From assembly GCF_022664455.2 (NCBI RefSeq), contig NZ_JAKRKC020000002.1:1054001-1118000 (forward strand): 64,000 nucleotides of DNA. The letters run 5' to 3'. The DNA comes from Actinomadura luzonensis. Lineage in GTDB: Bacteria > Actinomycetota > Actinomycetes > Streptosporangiales > Streptosporangiaceae. Numbering within the stretch: position 1 is the first letter of the stretch; every line of letters begins with the position of its first letter. Below, in pieces: positions 6,269 through 22,037 of this stretch. The notes below the pieces were generated by a model that saw nothing but the letters and a program-made list of their open reading frames with translations, was not told the origin of the DNA and did no database searches. A program made the translations under genes and the position numbers.

Positions 6269-8754
6269 CGCACCGTCACCTCCTGCCGCAGCCGCAGGTC
6301 CCGCGAGGACGCCCCGACCTCGACCGCGCGTCGCCCGGCGGCGCGCACCCACCGCCCGTCCCCCCAGTACCGCAGCGCCCGCCCCGGCACGGTCACCGTG
6401 ACCCGCCGCCGCTCCCCGGGGGCGAGCCGGACCCGGGCGAAGGCCGCGAGCTGCCGCGGCGGCATGGGCACGGGCGGGCCCGCGGGCGGCGTCAGGTACA
6501 CCTGCGCCACCTCGACGCCCTCCCGGCGTCCGGTGTTGGCCAGGGTGAAGGAGACGCTCAGCCCGTCACCGGCGGGCCGCACCGACAGCCCCGAGTAGCC
6601 GAAGCGGGTGTACGACAGCCCGTGCCCGAACGGGAACAGCGGCTCGATGCCGTGCGCGTCGTAGTGCCGGTACCCGACGAACACGCCCTCGCTGTAGAGC
6701 GCCGTGCCGTTCACGCCGGGATAGCGCTCCTGCGGGGCGGTCGGCGCGTCCTCGGCCCGCGCGGGGAACGTCACCGGCAGCTTCCCGCCCGGGACCGCCG
6801 CGCCCAGCAGCAGCTTCGCGGTCGCGTCCGCGCCCTCCTGCCCCGGGTACCACAGCTGCAGCACCGCCGGCACCCGCGCCAGCCACGGCATGAGCACCGG
6901 GTCGCCGGTGTTGAGCACGACGGCGGTGCGGGGGTTGGCCGCCGCGACCGCCTCGACGACCGGGTCCTGCGCCTTCGGCAGGGCGAGGCTCGCCCGGTCG
7001 GCGCCCTCCGTCCCCTCGTTGAAGGCGAACACGACCGCCGCCCGCGCCCCGCGCGCCAGCGCCGCCGCCTCCTCCAGGGCCTCCTGCCGCCGCTCGGGCG
7101 TGATCCAGGCCAGCCGGACCTGCAGCGGCGTCCCCGCCGTGCCGGCGGCGGTGACGCGGATCGCCGTGGCGCGCCCGCCCTCCAGCCGGACGGCCGCGCC
7201 GGCGTTGGCGAGCCCGTCCGTGGTCGCGATGAGGCTGCTGTTGCCGCCGAACAGCGCCCCGGCCGAGCCGATCCTGACGCCGTCCACGGTGAGCGTGATC
7301 GAGCCGCCGAACGACGGCGCGCCGCCCGCGCCCTGGACGCGCAGGTCGTAGTCGCCGCTCGCGGGAGCGGTGATCGTGCCGGTCCAGGTCCAGGACGAGT
7401 CGGCGGGCAGCGCGGCGTCGCCGGTGTGGTCCACCTGGGCGACGCTCTCCGGGTCGCCGCCCTGCTGGGTGCGCTGCAGCGACAGGGCGCTCGCCGGGAC
7501 GGGCACGCCTTGGAGGTCGACGCCGGTGGCGAAGCGCACCTGCGCGCCGTGGCGGCGCAGCGCGGCGAGCGGGCTCTCCGCCGCCGCCGGGATCACGTGG
7601 GCGCTGCCGCCCCCGCCGACCAGCGGGCTCGCCGCGGTGGGGCCGATGACGGCCAGGTCCGCCGCGTCGGCCCGGCCGAGCGGCAGCAGGTCGCGCTCGT
7701 TGCGCAACAGCACCGCGCCGGCCAGCGCGACCTCCCGCGCCGTCGCCGCCCCCGCCGCCGGGTCGAACGCCGGTCGCGGCCGGCCCGCGCCGAGCAGCCC
7801 GAACCGGTCGAGCTGCAGCAGGACGCGGCGCACCGCCCGGTCCACGACGGACTCGGCGAGCCGCCCCGAGGCGACGGCGGCGACCAGGGCCGAGAAGTGC
7901 GTGCCGGAGGGCATCTCCATGTCGAGCCCGGCGGTGATCGCGGGCACGTCGCTGTGCGTGCCGCCCCAGTCGGACATCACCCAGCCGGGGAAACGCCAGT
8001 CGCCGCGCAGGATCTCGGTGAGCAGGCGCGGGTTCTCCGAGCAGTACAGGCCGTTGACGCGGTTGTAGGCGGCCATGACCGCGCCGGCGCCGGCCGCCAT
8101 GGCCGCCTCGAACGCCGGCAGGTAGATCTCGCGCAGCGTGCGCTCGTCCACGCGCGCGTCCACGTTCTGGCGGCCGTTCTCGAAGTTGTTGGCCGCGTAG
8201 TGCTTGACGGTGGCGATCAGCCCCTCGCCCTGGATGCCGCGCACCTCGGCGGACACCATCGCGGCCGCCAGCACCGGGTCCTCGCCGAGGGTCTCGAAGT
8301 TGCGGCCCGCCTGGGGGACGCGCACGATGTTCGTCATCGGCGACAGCAGGACGTCCATGCCGAGGGCCCGGCCCTCCCGCCCGACGGCCGCGCCGAACCG
8401 GCGGGCGAGGTCCGGGGCGAACGTCGCGGCGAGCGCGACCGGCGCGGGCATCGCCGTGGCGCGCGCGGTGACCCGCACCCCGGCCGGGCCGTCGGACAGG
8501 CGAAGCTCGGGGATGCCGAGGCGGGGCACGCCGGGCACGTACCCGGCCTGGCCCTTGGAGGCGGGGTCGGTGGCGCCGTGCAGCAGCGACACCTTCTCCT
8601 CCAGCGTGAGCTGCCGCAGCAGGGCGTCCACGCCGGGCCGCCGCCCGGGGGCGCGGCCGGGCGCGGCCGGTGCGACGAGGGCGACGGCGGCGGCTCCGGC
8701 CAGCAGGCGGGCCGCGTCGCGGCGCGTCAGCGCGGGGTTGAGCGCTACAGCCAT
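6265..8754 (-). CDS. Secreted glycoside hydrolase family 3 enzyme with PA14 insert
   Basis: 829 residues. TRRDAARLLAG at 10-20 followed by a hydrophobic run looks like a twin-arginine export signal. The first domain is a TIM barrel with KHYAANN (184-190) and the nucleophile Asp262 in MSDWGG. A beta-rich insert near residues 410-560 (TWTGTITAPASGDYDLRVQG...) resembles a PA14 carbohydrate-binding domain, as in GH3 beta-glucosidases; the second alpha/beta domain resumes around residue 560. A fibronectin-III-like domain ends the protein. Activity is probably beta-glucosidase or beta-xylosidase. AAGGAG lies 7 nt before the ATG. Translationally coupled to the esterase; divergent from an IclR gene, its likely regulator. 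Confidence 0.93.
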   Translation of the reverse strand: MAVALNPALTRRDAARLLAGAAAVALVAPAAPGRAPGRRPGVDALLRQLTLEEKVSLLHGATDPASKGQAGYVPGVPRLGIPELRLSDGPAGVRVTARATAMPAPVALAATFAPDLARRFGAAVGREGRALGMDVLLSPMTNIVRVPQAGRNFETLGEDPVLAAAMVSAEVRGIQGEGLIATVKHYAANNFENGRQNVDARVDERTLREIYLPAFEAAMAAGAGAVMAAYNRVNGLYCSENPRLLTEILRGDWRFPGWVMSDWGGTHSDVPAITAGLDMEMPSGTHFSALVAAVASGRLAESVVDRAVRRVLLQLDRFGLLGAGRPRPAFDPAAGAATAREVALAGAVLLRNERDLLPLGRADAADLAVIGPTAASPLVGGGGSAHVIPAAAESPLAALRRHGAQVRFATGVDLQGVPVPASALSLQRTQQGGDPESVAQVDHTGDAALPADSSWTWTGTITAPASGDYDLRVQGAGGAPSFGGSITLTVDGVRIGSAGALFGGNSSLIATTDGLANAGAAVRLEGGRATAIRVTAAGTAGTPLQVRLAWITPERRQEALEEAAALARGARAAVVFAFNEGTEGADRASLALPKAQDPVVEAVAAANPRTAVVLNTGDPVLMPWLARVPAVLQLWYPGQEGADATAKLLLGAAVPGGKLPVTFPARAEDAPTAPQERYPGVNGTALYSEGVFVGYRHYDAHGIEPLFPFGHGLSYTRFGYSGLSVRPAGDGLSVSFTLANTGRREGVEVAQVYLTPPAGPPVPMPPRQLAAFARVRLAPGERRRVTVTVPGRALRYWGDGRWVRAAGRRAVEVGASSRDLRLRQEVTVR

Positions 8755-8839
8755 GGGACAGCTCCTTCGAGGGTGGGCTGACAGGCTCGGTTGCGCCCCG
8801 AAACATATGAGGGTGGCGGGGGCCTGGATACCGCTCTCT

Positions 8840-8862
8840 CCGTTGAACGGAAGACTTTCCGG
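8840..8862. promoter_or_regulatory. Putative IclR operator between GH3 and iclR
   Basis: CCGTTGAACGG (8840-8850), a palindrome with arms CCGTT/AACGG, overlaps GGAAGACTTTCC (8849-8860), a second near-palindrome. They sit in the 218-bp divergent region and are the only symmetric sites noticed there. Binding by the adjacent IclR protein is inferred from position. Confidence 0.4.
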
Positions 8863-8972
8863 CCGGACTTTTACCTGCGGCGCGGGGCTGGACCCGCACG
8901 GCGTGCCGGTTTACCGTGCCGCCAGAACCGGAGAAACCGGGCGAAGCGGTCGATCCCGGGAAGGCGACGACC

Positions 8973-9809
8973 ATGACGACACCAGGGACCACACCCGGCA
9001 AGCGGGAAGACAGTGCCCCGGCCAAGGTCCACCGGGGGATGCGGCCGGCCGGGGAGCTGCCCGGGCCCGGCGGGCGGAGCGTCACCAGCCGGGTCCTCAG
9101 CGTGCTGGACGCCTTCTCCGGTGAGCGGCGCCGGATGTCCCTGTCCGACATCAGCCGGCGCACCGCGATGCCCTTGACGACCGCGTACCGGCTGGTCAGC
9201 GAGCTGGTGGCGTGGGGCGCGCTGGAGCGCGACCGGGACGGCCGCTACCAGATCGGGCTGCGCCTGTGGGAGGTGGCCGCGCTCGCGCCGCGCGGTCCTG
9301 GGCTGCGCGAGGCCGCGATGCCGTTCCTGGAGGACCTGTACGAGGCCACGCACCAGCACGTCCAGCTCGCCGTGCTGGACGGCGCCGACGTCGTGGTGCT
9401 GGAGCGGATCTCCGGGCGCGGCTCGGTCGGGGTGCGGGGCCGGGTGGGCGGCCGGCTGCCCGCGCACGCCACCGGGGTCGGGCTGGTGCTGCTCGCCTAC
9501 GCGCCGCCCGAGGCGCAGGAGCGGTACCTCGCGGGGCCGCTGGTGGCCCTCACCGAGCGGACCGTCGCCGACCCCGGGCGGCTGCGGGCGGTGCTGGCCG
9601 GGGTGCGGCGCGACGGCTACGCGATCAGCGACCGGCAGGTCCAGCTGGACGCGGTGTCGGTGGCGGCGCCGGTGCGGGACGCGGCCGAAGGGGTGGTGGC
9701 GGCGCTGTCGGTCGTCGTCCGCGCCGGTGACCCGCAGCCGGGCGTCCTGGTGCCGCCCGTGGTCGCCGCCGCCCGCGGCGTCTCCCGCCGCCTCTCCTCC
9801 CGCGCCTGA
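8973..9809 (+). CDS. IclR family transcriptional regulator
   Basis: 278 residues from the ATG at 8973, chosen because GGGAAGG lies about 10 nt upstream; an ATG at 8916 has no such site. After a ~35-residue disordered head comes the winged helix (SRVLSVLDAFSGERRRMSLSDISRR ... PLTTAYRLVSELVAWGALERD), then the IclR effector domain with LRLWEVA, RGRVGGRLPAHATGVG and the usual C-terminal SVAAPVRDAAEGVVAALSV. Divergent transcription from the GH3/esterase pair suggests it controls them, probably in response to a sugar or aromatic acid released by them. The effector is unknown. Confidence 0.92.
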   Translation: MTTPGTTPGKREDSAPAKVHRGMRPAGELPGPGGRSVTSRVLSVLDAFSGERRRMSLSDISRRTAMPLTTAYRLVSELVAWGALERDRDGRYQIGLRLWEVAALAPRGPGLREAAMPFLEDLYEATHQHVQLAVLDGADVVVLERISGRGSVGVRGRVGGRLPAHATGVGLVLLAYAPPEAQERYLAGPLVALTERTVADPGRLRAVLAGVRRDGYAISDRQVQLDAVSVAAPVRDAAEGVVAALSVVVRAGDPQPGVLVPPVVAAARGVSRRLSSRA

Positions 9810-9843
9810 CCGTGCCCGTCCCTGACCGTGCCCGTCCCTGACC
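9805..9843. repeat. 16-bp tandem repeat containing the iclR stop codon
   Basis: CCTGACCGTGCCCGTC at 9805-9820 is repeated exactly at 9821-9836, followed by CCTGACC. The iclR stop TGA (9807-9809) lies inside the first unit. The remaining 40 bp to the convergent aldo/keto reductase gene hold no strong hairpin. Confidence 0.75.
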
Positions 9844-9881
9844 CCGCTCGCCCCTCGCCGCCCCTGGCCGCGCCCGCCCGG

Positions 9882-10856
9882 TCAGGCCGGGATGCCGGCC
9901 TCCTTCGCCGCGTGGTCGATGGCGGCGAGCTCGTCGTCGGTGAAGCCGAGCCGGTCCACGGCGGAGACGTTGGCCTCCAGCTGCTCGGGGCTGGACGCGC
10001 CGACCAGGACCGAGGTGACGCGCGGGTCGCGCAGCGCCCAGGCCAGCGCGAGCTGCGCGACCGTCTGCCCCCGCCCGGCCGCGATTCCCGCCAGCGCCCG
10101 CACGAACGCCAGCACCTCCGGCGTCACCCGGTCGGGCGTCAGGAAGCGCCCCTCGGCCGCGCGCGAGCCGGCCGGGATGCCGTCGAGGTAGCGGTCGGTG
10201 AGCAGCCCCTGCGCCAGCGGCGAGTACACCACGCAGCCCACGCCCTCGCTCTCCAGCACGCCGAGCAGCCGCTCCTCGATGCCGCGCTGGAGCAGCGAGT
10301 ACGGCGGCTGGTGCACCAGCAGCGGGGTGCCGAGGCCGCGCAGCAGCCGGGCGATCTCCGCGGTGCGCTCGGGGGAGAAGTTGGACACGCCGGCGTAGAG
10401 GGCGCGGCCGGTGCGCACCATGTGGTCGAGCGTGGCGGCCTGCTCCTCCAGCGGCGTGTCCTCGTCGTCGCGGTGCAGGTAGAAGATGTCCACGTGGTCG
10501 AGGCCGAGGCGGGCCAGCGAGCGGTCGAGGGTGGCCAGCAGGTGCTTGCGGGAGTTGCCCTTGCCGTAGGGGCCGTCCCACATGGGGTTGCTGCCCTTGG
10601 TGGTGACGACCACCTCGTCCCGCAGCGACCTGGGGAAGATGCGGCCGAACGCGGCCTCGGCGGCGCCGATCGGCGGGCCGTACCTGTCGGCGATGTCGAA
10701 GTGGGTGATGCCCAGGTCCAGCGCCTTGTGCAGGATCGCGCGCTGGCTCTCGACGGGCTTGCCCTCGCCGAAGTTGTGCCACAGGCCGAGCGAGACGGCG
10801 GGCAGCAGCAGCCCGCTGCGACCGCACCTGCGGTACGGCTGGCGTTCGTAGTCCAC
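9882..10856 (-). CDS. Aldo/keto reductase (AKR14/YghZ-like)
   Basis: 324 residues, a TIM-barrel NADPH-dependent oxidoreductase. The catalytic tetrad is visible: Asp54 and Tyr59 in FDIADRYG, Lys87 in VTTKG, His128 in FYLHR. The start RRCGRSGLLLPAVSLGLWHNFG and the phrase NPMWDGPYG match the L-glyceraldehyde-3-phosphate reductase group (YghZ, AKR14) and related sugar-aldehyde reductases. GTG start with GGAAGGGT 4 nt upstream. The LacI-type site TGAATCGTTTTACC lies 25 nt upstream of the start, linking it to the LacI regulator at 3.3-4.3 kb (inference). Confidence 0.9.
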   Translation of the reverse strand: MDYERQPYRRCGRSGLLLPAVSLGLWHNFGEGKPVESQRAILHKALDLGITHFDIADRYGPPIGAAEAAFGRIFPRSLRDEVVVTTKGSNPMWDGPYGKGNSRKHLLATLDRSLARLGLDHVDIFYLHRDDEDTPLEEQAATLDHMVRTGRALYAGVSNFSPERTAEIARLLRGLGTPLLVHQPPYSLLQRGIEERLLGVLESEGVGCVVYSPLAQGLLTDRYLDGIPAGSRAAEGRFLTPDRVTPEVLAFVRALAGIAAGRGQTVAQLALAWALRDPRVTSVLVGASSPEQLEANVSAVDRLGFTDDELAAIDHAAKEAGIPA

Positions 10857-10880
10857 GGTGACCCTTCCGCATGATCGCGA

Positions 10881-10894
10881 TGAATCGTTTTACC
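10881..10894. promoter_or_regulatory. Putative LacI-type operator before the aldo/keto reductase
   Basis: TGAATCGTTTTACC, identical to the site at 4458-4471 and likewise preceded by TGATCGCG. It lies in the 129-bp divergent region between the reductase and the PhyH gene. A second GTTACCG follows at 10901. Confidence 0.5.
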
Positions 10895-10985
10895 AGCCAC
10901 GTTACCGCAGGCCCTTCCTGGACGGAAAGCGCTTGCCAAGCTGGCGGGTCCCCCCATCCGCCGCCCCGGCTGGCATCCTTGAGCC

Positions 10986-11732
10986 ATGACCGGACCGCCG
11001 TCACCGGCACGGCTCTACCACGATCAAGGCTACGTCCTGGTCAAGGGCCTGCTCAGCGCCGGCGAGGCGGAGACGTACCGGCAGGAGTGCCACGCGGTGC
11101 TGGCGCGGCTGCGCGGCGGCGACCCCACCTGGGGCAGCGCCCGCGCGCTCGCCGGCCGCCCCACCGAGCTGCGGCACTGCCACGACGCGCAGTTCCGCTC
11201 GGCGGCCTTCTCCCGGCTCATGCTCGACCCGCGCTTCACCGGCCTCGCGGCGGCCCTGATCGGCTCGGAGAACGTCCAGCTCCACCACACCAAGATCTTC
11301 GTCAAGCCGGCGTCGAACGGCTCGCCGTTCCCCCTGCACCAGGACTTCGCGCACTTCCCGCACACCCGGCACACGGTCGCCGCCGCCATCTTCCACTTCG
11401 ACGACGCGCCCGAGGAGAAGGGCTGCGTCCGGGTGGTGCCGGGCAGCCACAAGGGCGGCCCGCTGCCGCACGTCGAGGAGGGCGGCTGGCACCTGCCGCC
11501 CGCGCGGTGGCCGCTGGAGGCCGCCGTGCCGGTCGAGGCCGAGGCCGGCGACGTGCTGTTCCTGTCCTACCTCACCGTGCACGGCTCCGGCGTCAACCGC
11601 TCGCCGGAGCCGCGCACGACCCTGCTCATCCAGTTCCGCGACCCCGAGGACCGGCCCGCCGACGACGTGCACCGCTCGCGCGGGCAGGGCATGATGCTGC
11701 GCGGCGTCGACCCGGCCGGGCCCGCGGGGTGA
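10986..11732 (+). CDS. PhyH-type Fe(II)/2-oxoglutarate dioxygenase
   Basis: 248 residues, phytanoyl-CoA dioxygenase family. The facial triad is present: His118 and Asp120 in PLHQDF, His199 in LTVHGSG, and Arg210 as the usual 2-oxoglutarate ligand. Bacterial members hydroxylate varied small molecules, including secondary metabolites and compatible solutes (ectoine hydroxylase is one branch); here the substrate is unknown. No biosynthetic cluster is visible. Divergent from the aldo/keto reductase and ending 10 bp before the convergent SpoIIE gene. Confidence 0.88.
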   Translation: MTGPPSPARLYHDQGYVLVKGLLSAGEAETYRQECHAVLARLRGGDPTWGSARALAGRPTELRHCHDAQFRSAAFSRLMLDPRFTGLAAALIGSENVQLHHTKIFVKPASNGSPFPLHQDFAHFPHTRHTVAAAIFHFDDAPEEKGCVRVVPGSHKGGPLPHVEEGGWHLPPARWPLEAAVPVEAEAGDVLFLSYLTVHGSGVNRSPEPRTTLLIQFRDPEDRPADDVHRSRGQGMMLRGVDPAGPAG

Positions 11733-11742
11733 GCCGCGGCGT

Positions 11743-14157
<2,415 letters not shown>

Positions 14158-14167
14158 GCTGTCCTCC

Positions 14168-18133
<3,966 letters not shown>

Positions 18134-18234
18134 GACCACTCCTCCGTAGTCGCCCGGGGCCTATACCTCAGGTGACGGAGAGACTAGCCGTAGTGGCCCC
18201 TCCCGCGGGCTAACCGCACGTTGTCATCCCCGTA

Positions 18235-20307
18235 TCACACCCCGTGCATGTTCCCTGTGCGGGCGATCGCGACCGGATCGTCCCCGATGACCGGGTCGGT
18301 GCGGGTGTCCACGTCCACCGCCGAGCGGGCCAGCACCTCGCCGCCCGGGCCGGTCAGCGCCAGGTGCAGCCGCCCGCTCGGCCACCCGTCCGGCAGCGCG
18401 GCGCGGACCTCGGCGGGCGCGCCGAGCAGGAACGGCTTCGCCTCCGCGCGCGGCCCGTCCCGCCAGGCGGCCTCCGGGCCGGGGGCCGGGCCGAAGACCG
18501 GCGTCCAGGCGGTGCGCAGCCGCCCGCTGACCGGGCCGTCGCCGTGGTGCGACACCCGGACCGGCACCACGACCTCGCCCGACGCGCTCAGCAGGTCACG
18601 GCCGGGCGCCACCGGGACGACGTCCAGCACCAGCGTGGTCACGGCGTTGACCGCGGCCGGGTCCACGCCCGCCAGGTCCTTGGCCCGGCGCTCGAAGTCC
18701 AGCAGGCCCGCCGACTCGTGCTCGATGTCGTACAGCTCGGTGTAGACGTAGCCGGCCAGCCGGTCGTGGCGGCGCAGCTCCTGGGTCTGCCAGCGCAGGT
18801 GCCAGGCCCGTTCGACGCAGGTGAAGCCGCCGCCGTACTCGCTGTTGAGGTTGGGCAGGCCGCGCAGGGGCAGCCCGGGGACGCCGGCCAGCTTCTTGCG
18901 CACCACGAAGTCGGGGCCCAGCCGGACCGGGAAGTCGTCCTGCCCGCCGTCCAGCAGCGCGGCCACCGTGCGGCCCCAGGAGGCGGCCGACTCGTCGTAG
19001 TAGTGCCAGTCCAGCAGGTCCGTCCGCACGTGCGTCCAGCCGGAGTTGTCCACCGCGGGCCGACTCGGGTCGAGCGCCTTCAGCACCTCGTACGCCCGCG
19101 CCACCGCCTCCTGCTTGGCCGGGTCGCCCGGGACGTCCCAGTCCAGGCCCCACTCCTCGTTGTAGAGCCCCCAGATGACGATCGCGGGGGAGTTGCCGTC
19201 CCGCTCGACCATCGGCGCGATCTGCTCCTCGAACGCCGCCGCCGACCCCGCCGAGAACCGGCCGGTCGAGGCGGGCTCGGCCCACACCAGCATGCCGAGC
19301 ACGTCGGCGTGGTAGGCGAAACGCGGGTCCTCCAGCTTCAGGTGCTTGCGCACCAGGTTGTAGCCGGCCGCGCGGGCCAGTTCGAGGTCGTGCCGGAGCG
19401 CGTCGTCGCTGGGCGCGGAGATGCCGGTGCGCGGCCAGTAGCCCTGGTCCAGCACGCCCCGCACGTACAGGCGGCGGCCGTTGAGGTACAGGTCCTCGCC
19501 GATCGCCTCCACGCGCCGCAGGCCGGTGTGGCAGGCCACCTCGTCCACGCCGTCGGCGGAGGTGAGGCGGGCGTCCACGTGGTAGAGGTGGGGGTCCTCC
19601 GGCGACCACAGGCGCGGCGCGGCGACCGGCAGCACGGCCCGCGCCACGCCGTCCTCGACCGGCACCTCCACCTCCGTGCCGGTGCCGCGCACCGTCAGCC
19701 GCAGCACGGCCGGCGACGGGCCCGCCACCCGCGCCTCCGCCTCGATCGCGTCCAGCCCCTCGGCGGGCCGCAGCCGCAGCGCGGCCAGGTGCGTGGCGGG
19801 CCTGGCCTCCAGCCAGACGCTCTGCCAGATGCCCGACGACGGGGTGAAGCAGACGCCGTCGTAGTCGTCGCGCGGCACGCTGCGCTGCTTGCCGTGCGGG
19901 ATGTCCCGCTTGTCCGGCGGGGCCGAGACCCGCACCACGACCTCCTGCGGGCCGTCGCCGCGCAGCGCGCCGGTGACGTCGGCCTCGAACGGGGTGTAGC
20001 CGCCCCGGTGCGCCGCCACCTCGGCGCCGTTCACCCACACCGTGGCCTCGTGGTGGACGGCGCCGAAGTGCAGCACCACCCGCCGGCCCGCCCATCCCTC
20101 CGGCACCTCGAAGCGGCGGCGGTACCAGGCCACCGGCAGCCAGTGGGCCTCGATGCCCGAGGCCGGGGTCTCCCAGGCGAAGGGCACGGTGATGGTCCGG
20201 TCCCAGCCCGGCTCGGCGTCGGCCCGGAAGTCCCAGTCGCCGTTGAGGCTCGACCAGGAGTGCGACCGGTCGAAATGGGGCCGGGGATATTCCGCACGCG
20301 GCGTCAT
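18235..20307 (-). CDS. Glycoside hydrolase family 2 enzyme
   Basis: 690 residues, cytoplasmic (no signal). The order is jelly-roll sugar-binding domain (1-170, with WDFRADAEPGWDRTITVPFAWE), immunoglobulin-like domain (~175-270), TIM barrel (~280-570) and a C-terminal beta domain. The acid/base Glu lies in IWGLYNEEW (~383) and the probable nucleophile Glu in LNSEYGGG (~489). Activity would be beta-galactosidase, beta-glucuronidase, beta-mannosidase or a relative; not decided here. It starts 24 bp after the second permease of the upstream sugar ABC importer, so it likely cleaves the imported oligosaccharide. Confidence 0.92.
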   Translation of the reverse strand: MTPRAEYPRPHFDRSHSWSSLNGDWDFRADAEPGWDRTITVPFAWETPASGIEAHWLPVAWYRRRFEVPEGWAGRRVVLHFGAVHHEATVWVNGAEVAAHRGGYTPFEADVTGALRGDGPQEVVVRVSAPPDKRDIPHGKQRSVPRDDYDGVCFTPSSGIWQSVWLEARPATHLAALRLRPAEGLDAIEAEARVAGPSPAVLRLTVRGTGTEVEVPVEDGVARAVLPVAAPRLWSPEDPHLYHVDARLTSADGVDEVACHTGLRRVEAIGEDLYLNGRRLYVRGVLDQGYWPRTGISAPSDDALRHDLELARAAGYNLVRKHLKLEDPRFAYHADVLGMLVWAEPASTGRFSAGSAAAFEEQIAPMVERDGNSPAIVIWGLYNEEWGLDWDVPGDPAKQEAVARAYEVLKALDPSRPAVDNSGWTHVRTDLLDWHYYDESAASWGRTVAALLDGGQDDFPVRLGPDFVVRKKLAGVPGLPLRGLPNLNSEYGGGFTCVERAWHLRWQTQELRRHDRLAGYVYTELYDIEHESAGLLDFERRAKDLAGVDPAAVNAVTTLVLDVVPVAPGRDLLSASGEVVVPVRVSHHGDGPVSGRLRTAWTPVFGPAPGPEAAWRDGPRAEAKPFLLGAPAEVRAALPDGWPSGRLHLALTGPGGEVLARSAVDVDTRTDPVIGDDPVAIARTGNMHGV

Positions 20308-20331
20308 GATGCTCTCTTTCGTGACGGCGGG

Positions 20332-21174
20332 TCAGCCCTTGACGCTGCCCGCGAGGATGCCGTTGATGAAGTGGCGCTGCAGCAGCACGAAGATCACCAG
20401 CAGCGGCAGCATGGCGACGCTGCCGGCGGCCAGCAGCTCGCCCCACACGGTGGCGAAGTCCGCGCCGATGCGGTTGCCGGTGATGTTCTGCGCCAGGGTG
20501 GACAGCACCACCTGGAGGGTCTGGTGGGAGGTGTCGTTGACGGCGACGACCGGCCAGACGAAGTCGTTGTAGACGTTCATCGTGGTCAGCACGGCCAGCG
20601 CGGCCAGGCCGGGCCGGATCACCGGCAGCACGACCCTGGCGAAGATGCCGAACTCGCCCGCCCCGTCCACCCGGCCCGCGTCGATCAGCTCGTCCGGGAT
20701 GGCGGCGATGGTCTGCCGCATCCAGAAGATGCTGAACGCGTCGATGCTGCCCGGCAGGATCAGCGCCCGGTAGGTGTTCACCCAGCCGAGCGCGCTCATC
20801 TCCAGCAGCAGCGGGATGATCAGCACCAGGGTCGGCAGCATCAGCGTCAGCAGCACCACGCCGAACAGCGCGTTCTTGCCGGGGAAGTCGTACTTGGCGA
20901 AGGCGTAGCCGGCCAGCGGGCAGAAGAACATCGTCATCGCGCCGCGCACCACCAGCACCAGCGCCGTGTTGGCGAACCCGGTGCCGATCGGCACGTCGGC
21001 GAACATCGCCCGGTAGTTGTCCAGGGTCAGCGCCCCGATCGACAGCGGATCGGTGATGATGTCGGCCGCCGGCTTCAGCGAGGAGCTGACCGCCCACCAG
21101 ATCGGGTACAGGAACACGATCGCGAGCAGCGCCAGCACCGCGTACTGCAGGGGGCCGGGCCGGTTCTGGTTCAT
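20332..21174 (-). CDS. Carbohydrate ABC transporter permease, MalG type
   Basis: 280 residues, six membrane segments, with the cytoplasmic ATPase-contact loop DELIDAGRVDGAGEFGIFARVVLP (the EAA motif) near residue 185. It pairs with the preceding permease to form the sugar channel. The ATG overlaps the previous stop by one base (TGATG), so translation is coupled; any longer in-frame start would lie within the previous gene. C-terminal ILAGSVKG is typical of the family. Confidence 0.95.
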   Translation of the reverse strand: MNQNRPGPLQYAVLALLAIVFLYPIWWAVSSSLKPAADIITDPLSIGALTLDNYRAMFADVPIGTGFANTALVLVVRGAMTMFFCPLAGYAFAKYDFPGKNALFGVVLLTLMLPTLVLIIPLLLEMSALGWVNTYRALILPGSIDAFSIFWMRQTIAAIPDELIDAGRVDGAGEFGIFARVVLPVIRPGLAALAVLTTMNVYNDFVWPVVAVNDTSHQTLQVVLSTLAQNITGNRIGADFATVWGELLAAGSVAMLPLLVIFVLLQRHFINGILAGSVKG

Positions 21175-22037
21175 CAGGTCCCGTCCTTCGCGCGCAGCAG
21201 CCTGACCGAGACCAGCGACAGGCCGAAGACCAGCAGGACCAGCAGGAACGAGTTCGCGGCGCCGGTGCCGAGGTCGGAGGCGGTGATGTGCTTGTACAGG
21301 TAGAGGCCGGCGGTGGTGGTGGAGCCGTACGGGCCGCCCTCGGTGACCACGAACGGCTCGGCGAACATCTGGAAGACCGCCAGCGTCTGCACGACCACCA
21401 GGAACGCCGTGCTCCGCCGCACCAGCGGCACGGTGATCGACCAGAACTGGCGCCAGCGGGAGGCGCCGTCGAGGGCGGCGGCCTCGTACACGCCGCCGGG
21501 GACGGCCTGCAGCCCGGCCAGCAGGATGATGATCGCGAACCCGGTGGTCTTCCACAGGAACAGCAGCGCCAGCGTCGGCTTGGCCCACGCCGTGGAGGTC
21601 AGCCACTCCACGCCGGGCAGGCCGGCCAGGCCGAGCAGGTGGTTGACCAGGCCGTGGTCCTGGTCGAAGACCACGATCCACACCTGCGCCATGGCCACCA
21701 GCGGGGTCACGAACGGCGCGATGAACGCCACCCGGAACAACGCCCGCAGCCGCAGCCTGGCGTTGGCCAGCAGCACCGCGCCGCCCAGCCCGGCGACGAC
21801 CTGGACCGGCACGATGAGCAGCCACATGACCGCGCTGTTGCCGAGCGAGGCCCAGAAGTCCGGGCTGGTCAGCAGGTACAGGTAGTTGCCCGCGCCGACC
21901 CAGTGGGCCTCGCCCGCGCCCCGCCAGCGCATGAAGCTGAGCTGGAGCGCGTAGCTCAGCGGGTAGAGCCCGAACGCCGCGAACACCACGAAGAACGGGG
22001 CGATGAACAGGTACGGCGACAGCCGGAAGGACCTCAT
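21174..22037 (-). CDS. Carbohydrate ABC transporter permease, MalF/UgpA type
   Basis: 287 residues with six membrane segments and the EAA loop VPGGVYEAAALDGASRWRQF near residue 195. The ATG overlaps the binding-protein TGA (ATGA at 22034-22037). Partner of the second permease. No ATPase gene is in the operon; actinomycetes commonly use a shared ATPase (MsiK type) encoded elsewhere, which is probably the case here. Confidence 0.95.
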   Translation of the reverse strand: MRSFRLSPYLFIAPFFVVFAAFGLYPLSYALQLSFMRWRGAGEAHWVGAGNYLYLLTSPDFWASLGNSAVMWLLIVPVQVVAGLGGAVLLANARLRLRALFRVAFIAPFVTPLVAMAQVWIVVFDQDHGLVNHLLGLAGLPGVEWLTSTAWAKPTLALLFLWKTTGFAIIILLAGLQAVPGGVYEAAALDGASRWRQFWSITVPLVRRSTAFLVVVQTLAVFQMFAEPFVVTEGGPYGSTTTAGLYLYKHITASDLGTGAANSFLLVLLVFGLSLVSVRLLRAKDGT

